From positions 891,345 through 955,344 of the forward strand of contig NZ_WUUT01000001.1 of NCBI RefSeq assembly GCF_009831575.1: a DNA stretch of 64,000 nt, given 5' to 3'. Shown here piece by piece: positions 34,653-43,180 of this stretch. The notes under the pieces are model-generated. The model had not been told where the DNA came from, did not search any database, and worked only from the letters and a program-made list of their open reading frames with translations. The position numbers were made by a program, and so were the translations under genes. How positions within the stretch are numbered: position 1 is the first letter of the stretch; each line of letters begins with the position of its first letter. Source of the stretch: Halovenus carboxidivorans. GTDB lineage: Archaea > Halobacteriota > Halobacteria > Halobacteriales > Haloarculaceae.

Positions 34653-34973
34653 TCAGTTGTAGTCTCGCCAGCGGTTGCCGCACTCCTTGCATTTGAAAAA
34701 GCGCGTCGGGGGTTCGTCGGCGGAGCCGGTCTGTTTGATCGTGTACCACGCTTCGCCGTGGCCGCAGTCCTCGCAGGTCACGTCGTCGTCGGTCGGCTTC
34801 CCCTCGAAGTTCGCGTCCTCCTCGGTCTCGATCAGTTCCTCTCCGGACTGTTCGGTCGTCGAGACGAACTCCTCGGAGTCGACCGTCTGCTCGGCGCTCG
34901 CACCACAGCTAGTACAGACCATGACGCCGTCCTGTTTTTTCATCATCGAACCGCAGTCGTCGCAGAATTGCAT
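34653..34973 (-). CDS. tfs: Transcription factor S (archaeal TFIIS-like)
   Basis: TFS stimulates the RNA-cleavage activity of archaeal RNA polymerase so that arrested complexes restart. The 106-residue protein has an N-terminal zinc ribbon (MQFCDDCGSMMKK...CTSCGA) and a C-terminal one 'DDVTCEDCGHGEAWYTIKQT' to 'FFKCKECGNRWRDYN'. The usual acidic hairpin tip that reaches the polymerase active site is DE in 'SADEPPTRFF'. The acidic linker (about 35-65) is typical for haloarchaea. Confidence 0.95.
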   Translation of the reverse strand: MQFCDDCGSMMKKQDGVMVCTSCGASAEQTVDSEEFVSTTEQSGEELIETEEDANFEGKPTDDDVTCEDCGHGEAWYTIKQTGSADEPPTRFFKCKECGNRWRDYN

Positions 34974-35018
34974 GTTCTGCTAGTTCGGGCTATCGGCCAA
35001 ATCAATCTTTCCTGTCTC

Positions 35019-35723
35019 TCACCCGGTCCCGAACCCGTCGTCGTCTTCGAGATTCTCCCGCTCGGTCACGACCGGGCAGTCGACGACTCTGACCGTCTCC
35101 ATATCCAGGAACTCGACGATTTCCGTCCCCTCGTGGGTACAGGTGACATCCGGCGGCGGCGAGAAGTGGGGACACTGCTCGCAGTAGCTGTGCTTCGAGA
35201 CTTCGGCGTAGGTCCGGCTCTGCGCGTCCCCCACCGACCCCCGCGATTCCGCGCTCGCCAACTCCTGCCAGACGACATCCGGATCGAGTTTGTCGACGTC
35301 CATCTCGTCGAAGGCGTCCCGAAACGAGTCGAACGGATCGCCGTCGCGCTGTCCCACGTCAGACAGCAGTTCGTCCTCCGGCAGGCTCTCCCCGTCACGC
35401 CGACCCACGTCGAATTCCATCTCCTCGAACGGTTCCCTCGGCTCGGGGCCGGCCCCGGAGTCGCTGCCGCTGGGGTCCTGCTCGGCCCGTCCGAACCCAG
35501 TCGTGGGTTCGTCAGATCCGTCGCCTTCCGCCGCTCGTGACGGCTCCGAGGAGTCCCGGCTGTCGAACGGTTCGCCAAACTCCTCCGGTGGCTCCTCCCG
35601 GCCGGACTGCTCCGCCGCGGACTGCTCGCGGCCCTCATCCAGTGCCTCGAAGGGGTCGCCGTCGCGGTCGGCAACCGCGTCGTCCAGCCGCTCGAACGGG
35701 TCGTCGGGGTCGTCGTCGCTCAC
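35019..35723 (-). CDS. Acidic haloarchaeal protein with C-terminal Cys site
   Basis: This 234-residue protein is mostly low-complexity Asp/Glu/Ser (residues 1-150) with repeated 'DGDPFE' or 'DGDPFDSF' elements, then a compact C-terminal domain with 'YAEVSKHSYCEQCPHFS' and 'VTCTHEGTEIVEFLDMETV', a three- or four-Cys site. It overlaps the next gene (35720-36610) by 4 bp and is translated after it, so both probably act together. No known family is recognised. Confidence 0.75.
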   Translation of the reverse strand: MSDDDPDDPFERLDDAVADRDGDPFEALDEGREQSAAEQSGREEPPEEFGEPFDSRDSSEPSRAAEGDGSDEPTTGFGRAEQDPSGSDSGAGPEPREPFEEMEFDVGRRDGESLPEDELLSDVGQRDGDPFDSFRDAFDEMDVDKLDPDVVWQELASAESRGSVGDAQSRTYAEVSKHSYCEQCPHFSPPPDVTCTHEGTEIVEFLDMETVRVVDCPVVTERENLEDDDGFGTG

Positions 35724-36610
35724 TGTCGCTCACCGGATTCGAGTTGCGCGGCGGTCAGAAGCGTCGGACTGCCGAACCACCCGTTCGCAGGTTCGACGTT
35801 GGTCACCGTCGCCGAGCAGTGCGGGCACTCGGGGTCGGTCAACAGCGACAGGGTCACTCCCTCGCCGCAGTTCTCGCAGTTCGCGCGTTCGATGTCCGCC
35901 TTCGCGGCCGCGCGTTTGATCCGCTCGACGGCTTCCAACCCGCCGCTCGACTCCCGGGCCTCGCGGAGATCACTGACCACCCAGGCGACGGTCTGCAAGC
36001 GGTCTTCCATCCGGTCGAGTCGCTCGTCGATCTCACCGATCTGCTCCTCGTGTTCCGGCACGTGATCGCTGACCTCCTCGCGTAGCTCCGTGAGTTCCGC
36101 CTCCAGGTCGGCGAGGCGCTGTTCGAGTTTCGGAATCGCGTCCAGTTGCGGGTGCGTGTGATCGGCCGGGGCCTTGCCGTCGGTCTCCTGTTTGATCTGG
36201 ATCACCCGGTCACGCACGTCGTCGATCTTCTCGTCGAACTCCGACTCGACCGAGTCGATCCGGTTCGAGAGCTGTCGCTGGACCGAGTTCGTCGCCTCCG
36301 AGAGCCGGTCTGTCACCACCTCCTCCGCGACCGTCTCGATGCGCGATTCGAGTTCGCCGTCGAGCCGTGCCGCCAACTGCTCGTCGACCTGTGCGCGGAC
36401 GGCGTCGCTGATTTCCGACTGCGTGAGTCCGAGCGAGTCGGCCTCCGGACCCCCCTCCTCCTCGGCGGTCATCCGGTAGGCGCTGAGCAGTTGGACCAGC
36501 AGTTCGTCGCGGTCCACCTCCGCGGCCGAGGCTTGCTGATCGAGCCACTCGTCGAGATCGGCCGGCAGCGTGATCGAAATCGTCTGCTCACCGCTCGACT
36601 CGCTCGCCAT
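35720..36610 (-). CDS. Ribbon-helix-helix, coiled-coil and zinc-ribbon protein
   Basis: The 296-residue protein has three parts: an N-terminal CopG-type ribbon-helix-helix (ISITLPADLDEWLDQQASAA, residues about 11-30); a central coiled coil of some 140 residues with heptad patterns such as 'KLEQRLADLEAELTELREEV'; and a C-terminal zinc ribbon 'NCENCGEGVTLSLL...CPHCSATV'. The layout suggests a DNA-binding dimer with a long rod, perhaps linking DNA to another protein. Only RHH features are firmly known. It is coupled to the acidic protein gene downstream. Confidence 0.8.
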   Translation of the reverse strand: MASESSGEQTISITLPADLDEWLDQQASAAEVDRDELLVQLLSAYRMTAEEEGGPEADSLGLTQSEISDAVRAQVDEQLAARLDGELESRIETVAEEVVTDRLSEATNSVQRQLSNRIDSVESEFDEKIDDVRDRVIQIKQETDGKAPADHTHPQLDAIPKLEQRLADLEAELTELREEVSDHVPEHEEQIGEIDERLDRMEDRLQTVAWVVSDLREARESSGGLEAVERIKRAAAKADIERANCENCGEGVTLSLLTDPECPHCSATVTNVEPANGWFGSPTLLTAAQLESGERQ

Positions 36611-36676
36611 ACCCGGTACTTTTCGGACCGGATAGTTAAGCGTTTGCCGCCGATTTCACCTCTCGTTACCGAGGGC

Positions 36677-37522
36677 CTACCGGATCTTCCGCACGTCGCT
36701 GATGTCGAAACCGGCGTCCCCGAAGTCGGTCTCGAACTTGACGATGTTCTCGGCCTCGATCTGTGAGAGCACGCCCCGGAAGTTCTTGACGACGAGCGTC
36801 CGCGCCCGGTTCGAGCCGCCGGTCTCCCACTCGAACTGTAAGGTTCCGCTGCAGGCGTCGATCAACTGGCCGTGTTGCGTGTCGGTCAGCGTCTCGTGGT
36901 TGACGTGGACGAGAATGAGTCCGCCCCAGTTGTAGCTCGCCTTCTCCAGCCCTTTGACGATGTAGCTCACGTCGGACCACTGCATCCCCTCGTCGTCGCC
37001 GACCGTACTGACCAGATCCGACAGCGAGTCGATGACGACCAGGTTGCCCGGCGCGCGGTCGTTGAGCGTGCCCCCGAGCGCGCTCAACAGCCCTTCTCTG
37101 TCCTCGTGGCGCTTCCGGAGGCTGGTGATGTCGGTCGTCTCCTCGGCGTACCAGTCCCGCGGCACCGGACTGACGTGAAAGAAGTTCTTCGACAGCGACT
37201 CGAACTCGACGGATTCCAGCCCCGAGTCGGCAATCTCCTCGTCCATCGTCATCGCAATCTCGTTGCGCAACTGGTCCTCCTCGGCGGTGAAGGAGACGTA
37301 GTGGATCTCTTCCGGGAGCGTCGCGTTGTCCGACAGATCGCCGTAGTGGAGATCGAACGTGTCGTGTCCGACGCTGGCGAGTCCGTTCATGACCGCGGTC
37401 GTGAACATGAACTCCCGGGCACCGGCCCCGGCCTCCCCCGAGAGGAGCACCACGCTCCCACGGGGTGCGCCCCCGCCGATCGTGTTGTCGAGCCGATTGA
37501 TCCCGAATGGTAGCCGCTCCAT
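36677..37522 (-). CDS. RecA/KaiC-like protein with degenerate P-loop
   Basis: The 281-residue protein resembles the RadA/KaiC core: start 'PFGINRLDNTIGGGAPRGSV', Walker B-like 'NLVVIDSLSDLVS' and C-terminal 'GVLSQIEAENIVKFETDF'. The Walker A region reads SGEAGAGAREFMF: the usual Lys-Ser/Thr that holds ATP is replaced by Ala-Arg-Glu, so ATP binding is doubtful. I connect this to the haloarchaeal 'HTR-like' group, probably a sensory or regulatory scaffold. The gene stands alone between the RHH gene and the uracil permease. Confidence 0.82.
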   Translation of the reverse strand: MERLPFGINRLDNTIGGGAPRGSVVLLSGEAGAGAREFMFTTAVMNGLASVGHDTFDLHYGDLSDNATLPEEIHYVSFTAEEDQLRNEIAMTMDEEIADSGLESVEFESLSKNFFHVSPVPRDWYAEETTDITSLRKRHEDREGLLSALGGTLNDRAPGNLVVIDSLSDLVSTVGDDEGMQWSDVSYIVKGLEKASYNWGGLILVHVNHETLTDTQHGQLIDACSGTLQFEWETGGSNRARTLVVKNFRGVLSQIEAENIVKFETDFGDAGFDISDVRKIR

Positions 37523-37617
37523 ACTCCCCTCTCAGCATCCCGCGTCGTAAAAATCGCCCGGCGAGCGAGCCGAGAGCCAACGTTTATCCGCGTCTGATCG
37601 GATACTGGAAAGCAGCA

Positions 37618-39276
37618 ATGGACGACTCACGCGCTGGCTCCACCGAAGACGCGACCGTCAGGACAGACGGCGGGTCGGAGGCGACGACCGAGGGCGGTCC
37701 CGCGGTCCCGGACCCGGGATCGGGCTCGGTCGAGTACGGCATGGACGACAAACCACCGATCGAGCAGTCGATCCTGCTCGGCTTCCAGCACTACCTGACG
37801 ATGATCGGCTCGAACATCGCGGTCCCGCTGGTCCTGGCGGGAGCGATGGGGATGCCCGCCGACGCGACGGCCCGACTCGTCGGCACCTTCTTCGTCGTCT
37901 CCGGCGTCGCGACGCTCGCCCAGACGACTATCGGGAACCGCTACCCGCTCGTTCAGGGCGCGAGTTTCGCGATCCTCGCACCGGCGCTGGCGATCATCGG
38001 CGTTCTCCGGGCCAGCGGCGCGGGCTGGGAGACGATGATCGTCGAACTCCAGGGGGCGATGATCGTCGCCGGCTTCGCACAGGTGGTGATCGGCTACCTC
38101 GGTCTGTTCGGCCGCCTGAAACGATACCTGAGTCCGGTCGTCATCGCGCCGGTCATCGCGCTCGTCGGACTCGCGCTGTTCGACGTGCCACAGATCACGA
38201 ATCCCGAGACACAGAGCCTCTGGCTGTTCCTGTTGACGCTCGGACTCATCATCGGCTGTTCGCAGTATCTCAGCGAGTACAGCAGCACACTCAGGCTCTA
38301 CCCCGTGTTGATCGGGCTCGCGGGGGCGTGGCTGTTCGCTGCGGTGCTGTCGGTCGGCGGCGTGATCGAACCGACCTCGAACGCGTACGTCGACCTCTCC
38401 GGTATTTCGGATGTCGCGCTCGTCCAGCCGATCGTCCCCTTCCAGTGGGGCATGCCACAGTTCACCTCCTCGTTCGTGATCGGCATCTTTGCCGGGGTGC
38501 TCGCCTCGATGGTCGAGAGCTTCGGCGACTACTACGCGGTGGCTCGGATCTCCGAGGAGCGGGCACCGAGCGGCAAGCGGATCAACCACGGGCTCGCGAT
38601 GGAAGGGTTCGGCAACGTCTTCGCCGGCATCATGGGCACCGGCAACGGCTCGACCTCCTACTCCGAGAACATCGGCGCAATCGGGATCACCGGCGTCGCC
38701 TCCCGGTTCGTCGTCCAGGTCGGGGCCGTCGTGATGCTGATCGCCGGCTTCGTCGGCGTCGTCGGGGCCGTCGTCACGACGATCCCGGACCCGATCGTCG
38801 GCGGCCTGTTCGTCGTGATGTTCGCCCAGATCATCGGTATCGGCCTCTCACAGCTCCAGTACGTCGATCTCAACGAGAACCGGAACGTCTTCATCGTCGG
38901 GACGACGCTGCTCAGCGGCCTCTCGATCCCGACGCTGATCGAGAACTTCGCCGGCGGGGAGGGGGCGGCGGCCATCGAATCCGCCCTCGCCGGTGTCGCC
39001 GTGGTCGGCCCGGCGCTCGAAGCGATCGGCGCCGTCCCCTATCTCGGCACGGTCGTCGGCCTCGAACCGGTCGCACAGATCGTGTTCGTCATCGGGACGA
39101 CCGGCATCGCCGTCGGCGGTATCGTCGGATTCGTCCTGGATATCACGATCCCGGGCTCCAGAGAGAGCCGCGGCCTCACAGAGTGGGACGACCTCACGGA
39201 GGCCGACAGCGAGTTCACGGCCGCCCACGAGCGGTTCCGGGCGGACGACTCCGGCCCCGAACCGAGCGACGACTGA
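37618..39276 (+). CDS. Uracil-xanthine permease (NCS2 family)
   Basis: The 552-residue permease has about 14 membrane segments. Typical NCS2 features are 'SILLGFQHYLTMIGSNIAVP' at the start, 'YPLVQGASFAILAPALA' and the signature GNGSTSYSENIGAIGITGVA, followed by the gate region. It imports uracil or purine bases with protons or sodium. The first 45 residues are an acidic hydrophilic extension. ATG 37618 is chosen; upstream residues overlap the divergent gene's leader. It ends 1 bp from the convergent beta-RFAP synthase gene. Confidence 0.93.
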   Translation: MDDSRAGSTEDATVRTDGGSEATTEGGPAVPDPGSGSVEYGMDDKPPIEQSILLGFQHYLTMIGSNIAVPLVLAGAMGMPADATARLVGTFFVVSGVATLAQTTIGNRYPLVQGASFAILAPALAIIGVLRASGAGWETMIVELQGAMIVAGFAQVVIGYLGLFGRLKRYLSPVVIAPVIALVGLALFDVPQITNPETQSLWLFLLTLGLIIGCSQYLSEYSSTLRLYPVLIGLAGAWLFAAVLSVGGVIEPTSNAYVDLSGISDVALVQPIVPFQWGMPQFTSSFVIGIFAGVLASMVESFGDYYAVARISEERAPSGKRINHGLAMEGFGNVFAGIMGTGNGSTSYSENIGAIGITGVASRFVVQVGAVVMLIAGFVGVVGAVVTTIPDPIVGGLFVVMFAQIIGIGLSQLQYVDLNENRNVFIVGTTLLSGLSIPTLIENFAGGEGAAAIESALAGVAVVGPALEAIGAVPYLGTVVGLEPVAQIVFVIGTTGIAVGGIVGFVLDITIPGSRESRGLTEWDDLTEADSEFTAAHERFRADDSGPEPSDD

Positions 39277-40245
39277 TCACTCCTGTATCTGTGCGCCCGA
39301 CGTGCTGGGCGCGACGATCCGAACCTCGCCGTCCAGCCCGCCCTCCGCGAGTGCCCGCTCGCCCGCGGCCGCCGCGCGCTCGGCGTGGTCGGCGTCGGTG
39401 ACGCCGTAAACCGTCGGCCCCCACGAGGACTGACCCGTTCCGAACACGGCCTGACTGGAGCCGAGCCGGTCGATGAGTTGGCCCGCTGGCGGCCGGTAAA
39501 CACCGCCCTGCTCGTCGGCGAACCACGCGCCGTTGAGCCGGCCCAGCCGCGAGACCGCCGCACCGAACGCCGGGAGATCACCCTCGACGACCGCGGGCAG
39601 GAGCCGCCGGGTGAGCAGCGTCGCGATGTCGTCGGCAATCGAGCCGTCGGCGCGTTCGACGATAGTCCGGATGCTCTCGTCTTCCTCCTCGCCGCTGCGG
39701 CCGGGGGACTCGTCCGGAGTCACCAGCAGAAACCGCCAGGAGTCGGGCAGCGTCCACCGGCCGAGCGGTTCGGGGACGGTCCACGACCCGGGGCCGGGCG
39801 GGGCGGTCGTGAACCGCTCGGTCGGGTGGCCGACGTCGACGACGAAGCCGCCGGACTCGAAGACTGCGACGCCGACGCCGCTCCGTCCCCCGCGACCCAA
39901 CTGCGGGGCCAGCGCCCGGGGGTCGACCCGCTCCCCGTGCGCCCGGGCGATGGCGACCAGCGCGCCGAGCGCGATCTGTGTGCCGCTGCCGAGACCGACG
40001 TGGCGGTCGTACCCCTCCGTCAGTTCGACGGCCGCGCCCTCGACACCGAGGGCATCGACGGCCTGCTCGACGTACGGACGGAGCGTCTCCGAACACTCGA
40101 CCGCGGCGGCCGGTTCGGCCTGGACGGTCAGTCCCGGCTCTGCGAGTCCGACGCCGACGCCCCCGTAGAGCCGTTCGTGCGCCAGCGAGAGGTTCTGAAA
40201 GCCGAAGTGCAGACGTGCCCCGGTCTCGACCGAAACGGTCGTCAT
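39277..40245 (-). CDS. Beta-ribofuranosylaminobenzene 5'-phosphate synthase
   Basis: The 322-residue protein belongs to the GHMP-kinase-fold beta-RFAP synthases (MptG), which join 4-aminobenzoate or 4-hydroxybenzoate to PRPP in methanopterin synthesis. Evidence: 'ETGARLHFGFQNLSLAHERL', the glycine-rich loop 'HVGLGSGTQIALGALVAI', 'LGRGGRSGVGVAVFESGGFV' and the C-terminal 'AVFGTGQSSWGPTVYGV'. Haloarchaea do not make tetrahydromethanopterin in the usual sense, so the product here is unclear. It diverges from sufS. Confidence 0.88.
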   Translation of the reverse strand: MTTVSVETGARLHFGFQNLSLAHERLYGGVGVGLAEPGLTVQAEPAAAVECSETLRPYVEQAVDALGVEGAAVELTEGYDRHVGLGSGTQIALGALVAIARAHGERVDPRALAPQLGRGGRSGVGVAVFESGGFVVDVGHPTERFTTAPPGPGSWTVPEPLGRWTLPDSWRFLLVTPDESPGRSGEEEDESIRTIVERADGSIADDIATLLTRRLLPAVVEGDLPAFGAAVSRLGRLNGAWFADEQGGVYRPPAGQLIDRLGSSQAVFGTGQSSWGPTVYGVTDADHAERAAAAGERALAEGGLDGEVRIVAPSTSGAQIQE

Positions 40246-40313
40246 GCCCGTCCGTTACGAGTCCCCGGGTATGAAACCACCGAGAGCCTCTCCGACCCCC
40301 GATATGAAGGGTG

Positions 40314-40354
40314 CGGACAACTTTGTTTTCGGCAAACCGAAATAATGTTGTCCG
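40314..40354. promoter_or_regulatory. Nested palindrome overlapping the sufS promoter
   Basis: An inner palindrome TTTCGG-CAAA-CCGAAA (40327-40342) is enclosed by perfect outer arms CGGACAAC (40314-40321) and GTTGTCCG (40347-40354), both centred near 40334. AAATAATG at 40340-40347, 28 bp before the sufS ATG, is the likely TATA box, so a bound protein would block transcription. The inner site has the same form as the one at dpsA (755-770). Confidence 0.6.
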
Positions 40355-40374
40355 TTCGTCCCCTGGTACTGGTA

Positions 40375-41619
40375 ATGGCAACGACTGAGCCCGACATCCT
40401 CGACATCGAGGCGATCCGCGCCGATTTTCCGATTCTCGAACGCGAGTTCGGGGACCAGCAACTCGTCTATCTCGATAACGCCGCGACGACGCAGACGCCC
40501 GACCAGGTGATCGACACCATCGCGGACTACTACCGGGAAATGAACGCCAACGTCCACCGGGGACTACACCAACTCTCTCAGGAGGCCTCCATCGCCTACG
40601 AGGAGGCCCACGACCGCGTCGCCGAGTTCATCGGTGCCGGCGGCCGCGAGGAGGTCATCTTCACGAAAAACACCACCGAGAGCATGAACACCGTCGCCTA
40701 CGCCTGGGGGCTGAACGAACTCGGTCCCGGCGACGAGGTGGTGCTGACGGAGATGGAACACCACGCCTCCCTCGTGACGTGGCAACAGATCGCCAAGCGG
40801 ACCGGTGCCGAGGTCAAGTACATCCGCATCGACGAGGACGGACGCCTCGACATGGATCACGCCCGCGAACTCATCACCGACGACACCGAGATGGTCTCCG
40901 TCGTCCACGTCTCGAACGTCCTCGGGACGATCAACCCGGTCGAGGAACTGGCCGATATCGCCCACGACCACGACTCGTACATCTTCGTCGACGGCGCTCA
41001 GGCCGTCCCGAACCGACCCGTGGATGTCGAGGCGATCGACGCCGACTTCTACGCCTTCTCGGGCCACAAGATGTGCGGCCCGACGGGAATCGGTGTCCTC
41101 TACGGCAAACAGCACATCCTCGAAGAGATGGAGCCGTACCTCTACGGCGGTGACATGATCACGAAAGTCACCTTCGAGGACGCGACGTGGAACGAACTCC
41201 CCTGGAAGTACGAGGCGGGCACGCCGATCATCGCCGGCGGCATCGCGCTCGCGGAAGCCGCCGACTACCTCGACGACATCGGCATGGAGAACGTCGAGCG
41301 CCACGAGAACGAACTCGCACAGTACGCCTTAGACCGGTTCGCGGAGTTCGACGACATCGAGGTCTTCGGCCCGCCGGCGGGCGAGCACCGCGGCGGACTC
41401 GTCTCGTTCAACGTCGAGGGCGTCCACGCCCACGACCTCTCGGAGATTCTCAACGACTACGCGGTGGCCGTCCGTGCCGGCGACCACTGCACGCAGCCGC
41501 TGCACGACAAACTCGGGGTCGCGGCGACGGCCCGTGCCTCCTTCTACATCTACAACACGAAATCCGAAATCGACACGCTGGTCGAGGCACTCGACGACGC
41601 CCGCCAGCTATTCGCCTGA
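40375..41619 (+). CDS. sufS: Cysteine desulfurase, SufS type
   Basis: The 414-residue PLP enzyme releases sulfur from cysteine as a persulfide for Fe-S cluster assembly. It shows 'VYLDNAATTQTPDQVIDTI', the PLP lysine in 'FSGHKMCGPTGIGVLYG' and the catalytic Cys in 'AVRAGDHCTQPLHDKLG' (residue about 365). ATG 40375 is preferred; an ATG 10 codons upstream (40345) is in frame but falls inside the operator. No sufBCD or sufE is nearby. Confidence 0.96.
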   Translation: MATTEPDILDIEAIRADFPILEREFGDQQLVYLDNAATTQTPDQVIDTIADYYREMNANVHRGLHQLSQEASIAYEEAHDRVAEFIGAGGREEVIFTKNTTESMNTVAYAWGLNELGPGDEVVLTEMEHHASLVTWQQIAKRTGAEVKYIRIDEDGRLDMDHARELITDDTEMVSVVHVSNVLGTINPVEELADIAHDHDSYIFVDGAQAVPNRPVDVEAIDADFYAFSGHKMCGPTGIGVLYGKQHILEEMEPYLYGGDMITKVTFEDATWNELPWKYEAGTPIIAGGIALAEAADYLDDIGMENVERHENELAQYALDRFAEFDDIEVFGPPAGEHRGGLVSFNVEGVHAHDLSEILNDYAVAVRAGDHCTQPLHDKLGVAATARASFYIYNTKSEIDTLVEALDDARQLFA

Positions 41620-41660
41620 GAGAGGCAAGCGTTATTTCTCGGCGGCCGGTGGCTCCCCAC

Positions 41661-42176
41661 ATGTCGAAGTCGCTGGTCGGTGTCGACCCGAACGAACTCG
41701 ATCCGTTCAGGGCCGGGACGCTGTTGTGCTGTCTCGCGATGGCCGCGAGCTATCTCCTCCCGTGGGCGACCGTCGACGGGATCGGACAGCGTATCGGCGA
41801 GGGCGGCGTCGTCAACGTCAGTACGACGGTCCAGGGATCGATCTCGGCCGGACAGCTCGGGTTCTTTCCGGAACTCGTCGTCGCCGTCGCCGTCGGTGCG
41901 GCGCTGGTCGCCGCCCTCCGGTGGACGGCCTTCTGGCAGTTCGCCGTTGGCGTGCTCGGGCTCGGCTCGGGCTTCGCGGCGCTGATCGCGTGGGCGGTCA
42001 TCGACGCCGACGGGCGGAGCGAACTCGTCGAAATCGGCCCGTTCGCGGCGACCCCCGCCGCCTTCGACCCGGCGGCGGGGCTGTGGGTCGCCATTTTCGG
42101 CTCGCTCGGTCTCATCGCCTGTGGTTTCGCCGCCGCGACGCGCACCTACGTCCGGATCAAAGAGCTCGCAGAGTGA
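41661..42176 (+). CDS. Four-helix membrane protein of unknown function
   Basis: The 171-residue protein begins MSKSLVGVDPNELDPFRAGT and has four hydrophobic segments: about 19-36, 65-87, 93-113 and 138-160. The extracytoplasmic loop between the first two contains 'NVSTTVQGSISAGQLGFFPE'. It is likely a small integral membrane protein of haloarchaea without a named family. It follows sufS by 41 bp in the same direction, so co-transcription is possible. Confidence 0.75.
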   Translation: MSKSLVGVDPNELDPFRAGTLLCCLAMAASYLLPWATVDGIGQRIGEGGVVNVSTTVQGSISAGQLGFFPELVVAVAVGAALVAALRWTAFWQFAVGVLGLGSGFAALIAWAVIDADGRSELVEIGPFAATPAAFDPAAGLWVAIFGSLGLIACGFAAATRTYVRIKELAE

Positions 42177-42232
42177 GCGGTCGCCCGACGGGATCGAAAC
42201 TGTTGACTACAGCCGTCTGCTGAGGCCCAACC

Positions 42233-43180
42233 GTGTCGCTGCTCTCGGTGCTCACGTCGGCCATTCTGCCGGTCGTCTCCGTCGCCGGTGTCGGCTACGT
42301 CCTCGGCTCGGTGCAGGATGTCGAGGCGGACACCCTCTCGACGGTCACCATCTACGTGCTGGCCCCGGCGCTGATCTTCTACAGCCTCGTGACCACCCCG
42401 ATTGCGGGGCCGACGGTGGCGCGGCTGGTCGTCGGTATCGTCGGCTTCATCGCCGTCATCGTCGGCCTCGCGGAGGGGGCCGGCCGACTGCTCGGCGAGG
42501 AGGAACCGATTCTCGGCGCGTTCGTCCTGACGAGTACGTTCTCGAACGCGGGCAACTACGGTATCCCGCTGTCGGCGTTCGCCTTCGGCGCGCTCGGGCG
42601 GAGCACGGCCGTCCTCTACATCGCCGTCCAGTCGGTTCTGATGTACACGGTCGGCGTCTACGTCGCCTCCCGCGGCCAGGCGGGGTCGATGCGGGGTGCG
42701 CTCGGCAAGGTCTTTCGTCTGCCGCTGGTGTACGCCGTCACCGCCGCGATGGTGGTCCGGGCGTTCGATCTCGCACCCGCGACTGACACGGCCGTCATGC
42801 AGACGATCCGCCTCACCGGCGACGCGGCCATTCCGGTAATGTTGCTGTTGCTCGGCATCCAACTCACCAACTCCGGCGGCAGCGGAACCGTCGGGCGCGT
42901 CCTCCCGGCCGCCGGATTACGGCTACTCGTCGCGCCGGTCGTCGCCGCCGGTATCGCGCTGGCGCTCGGCCTGACCGGGACCGTCGGCCGCGTGTTCGTC
43001 CTCGAGTGCGCGATGCCGGCCGCGATCACGCCGCTGATGCTCACCATCGAGTTCGGCACCGACCGGACGGGGCTGTCGGCGGCCGATTACGTCAGTACGA
43101 CGATCCTGGTCAGCACGCTCGCCAGTCTGGTCACCCTGACCGGCCTGATCGTGCTGTTGCAGTCCGGGGCCGTCGTCTGA
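42233..43180 (+). CDS. AEC-family (auxin efflux carrier-like) transporter
   Basis: The 315-residue membrane protein has about ten hydrophobic segments in two halves. 'TSTFSNAGNYGIPLSAFAFG' in the first half is the conserved signature of the family (malate/auxin efflux carriers). The second half includes 'ECAMPAAITPLMLTIEFGTD' before the last helices. The substrate may be an organic acid or amino acid. GTG 42233 is chosen because the hydrophobic core begins right after it. It ends next to the convergent enoyl-CoA hydratase gene with no gap. Confidence 0.88.
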   Translation: MSLLSVLTSAILPVVSVAGVGYVLGSVQDVEADTLSTVTIYVLAPALIFYSLVTTPIAGPTVARLVVGIVGFIAVIVGLAEGAGRLLGEEEPILGAFVLTSTFSNAGNYGIPLSAFAFGALGRSTAVLYIAVQSVLMYTVGVYVASRGQAGSMRGALGKVFRLPLVYAVTAAMVVRAFDLAPATDTAVMQTIRLTGDAAIPVMLLLLGIQLTNSGGSGTVGRVLPAAGLRLLVAPVVAAGIALALGLTGTVGRVFVLECAMPAAITPLMLTIEFGTDRTGLSAADYVSTTILVSTLASLVTLTGLIVLLQSGAVV

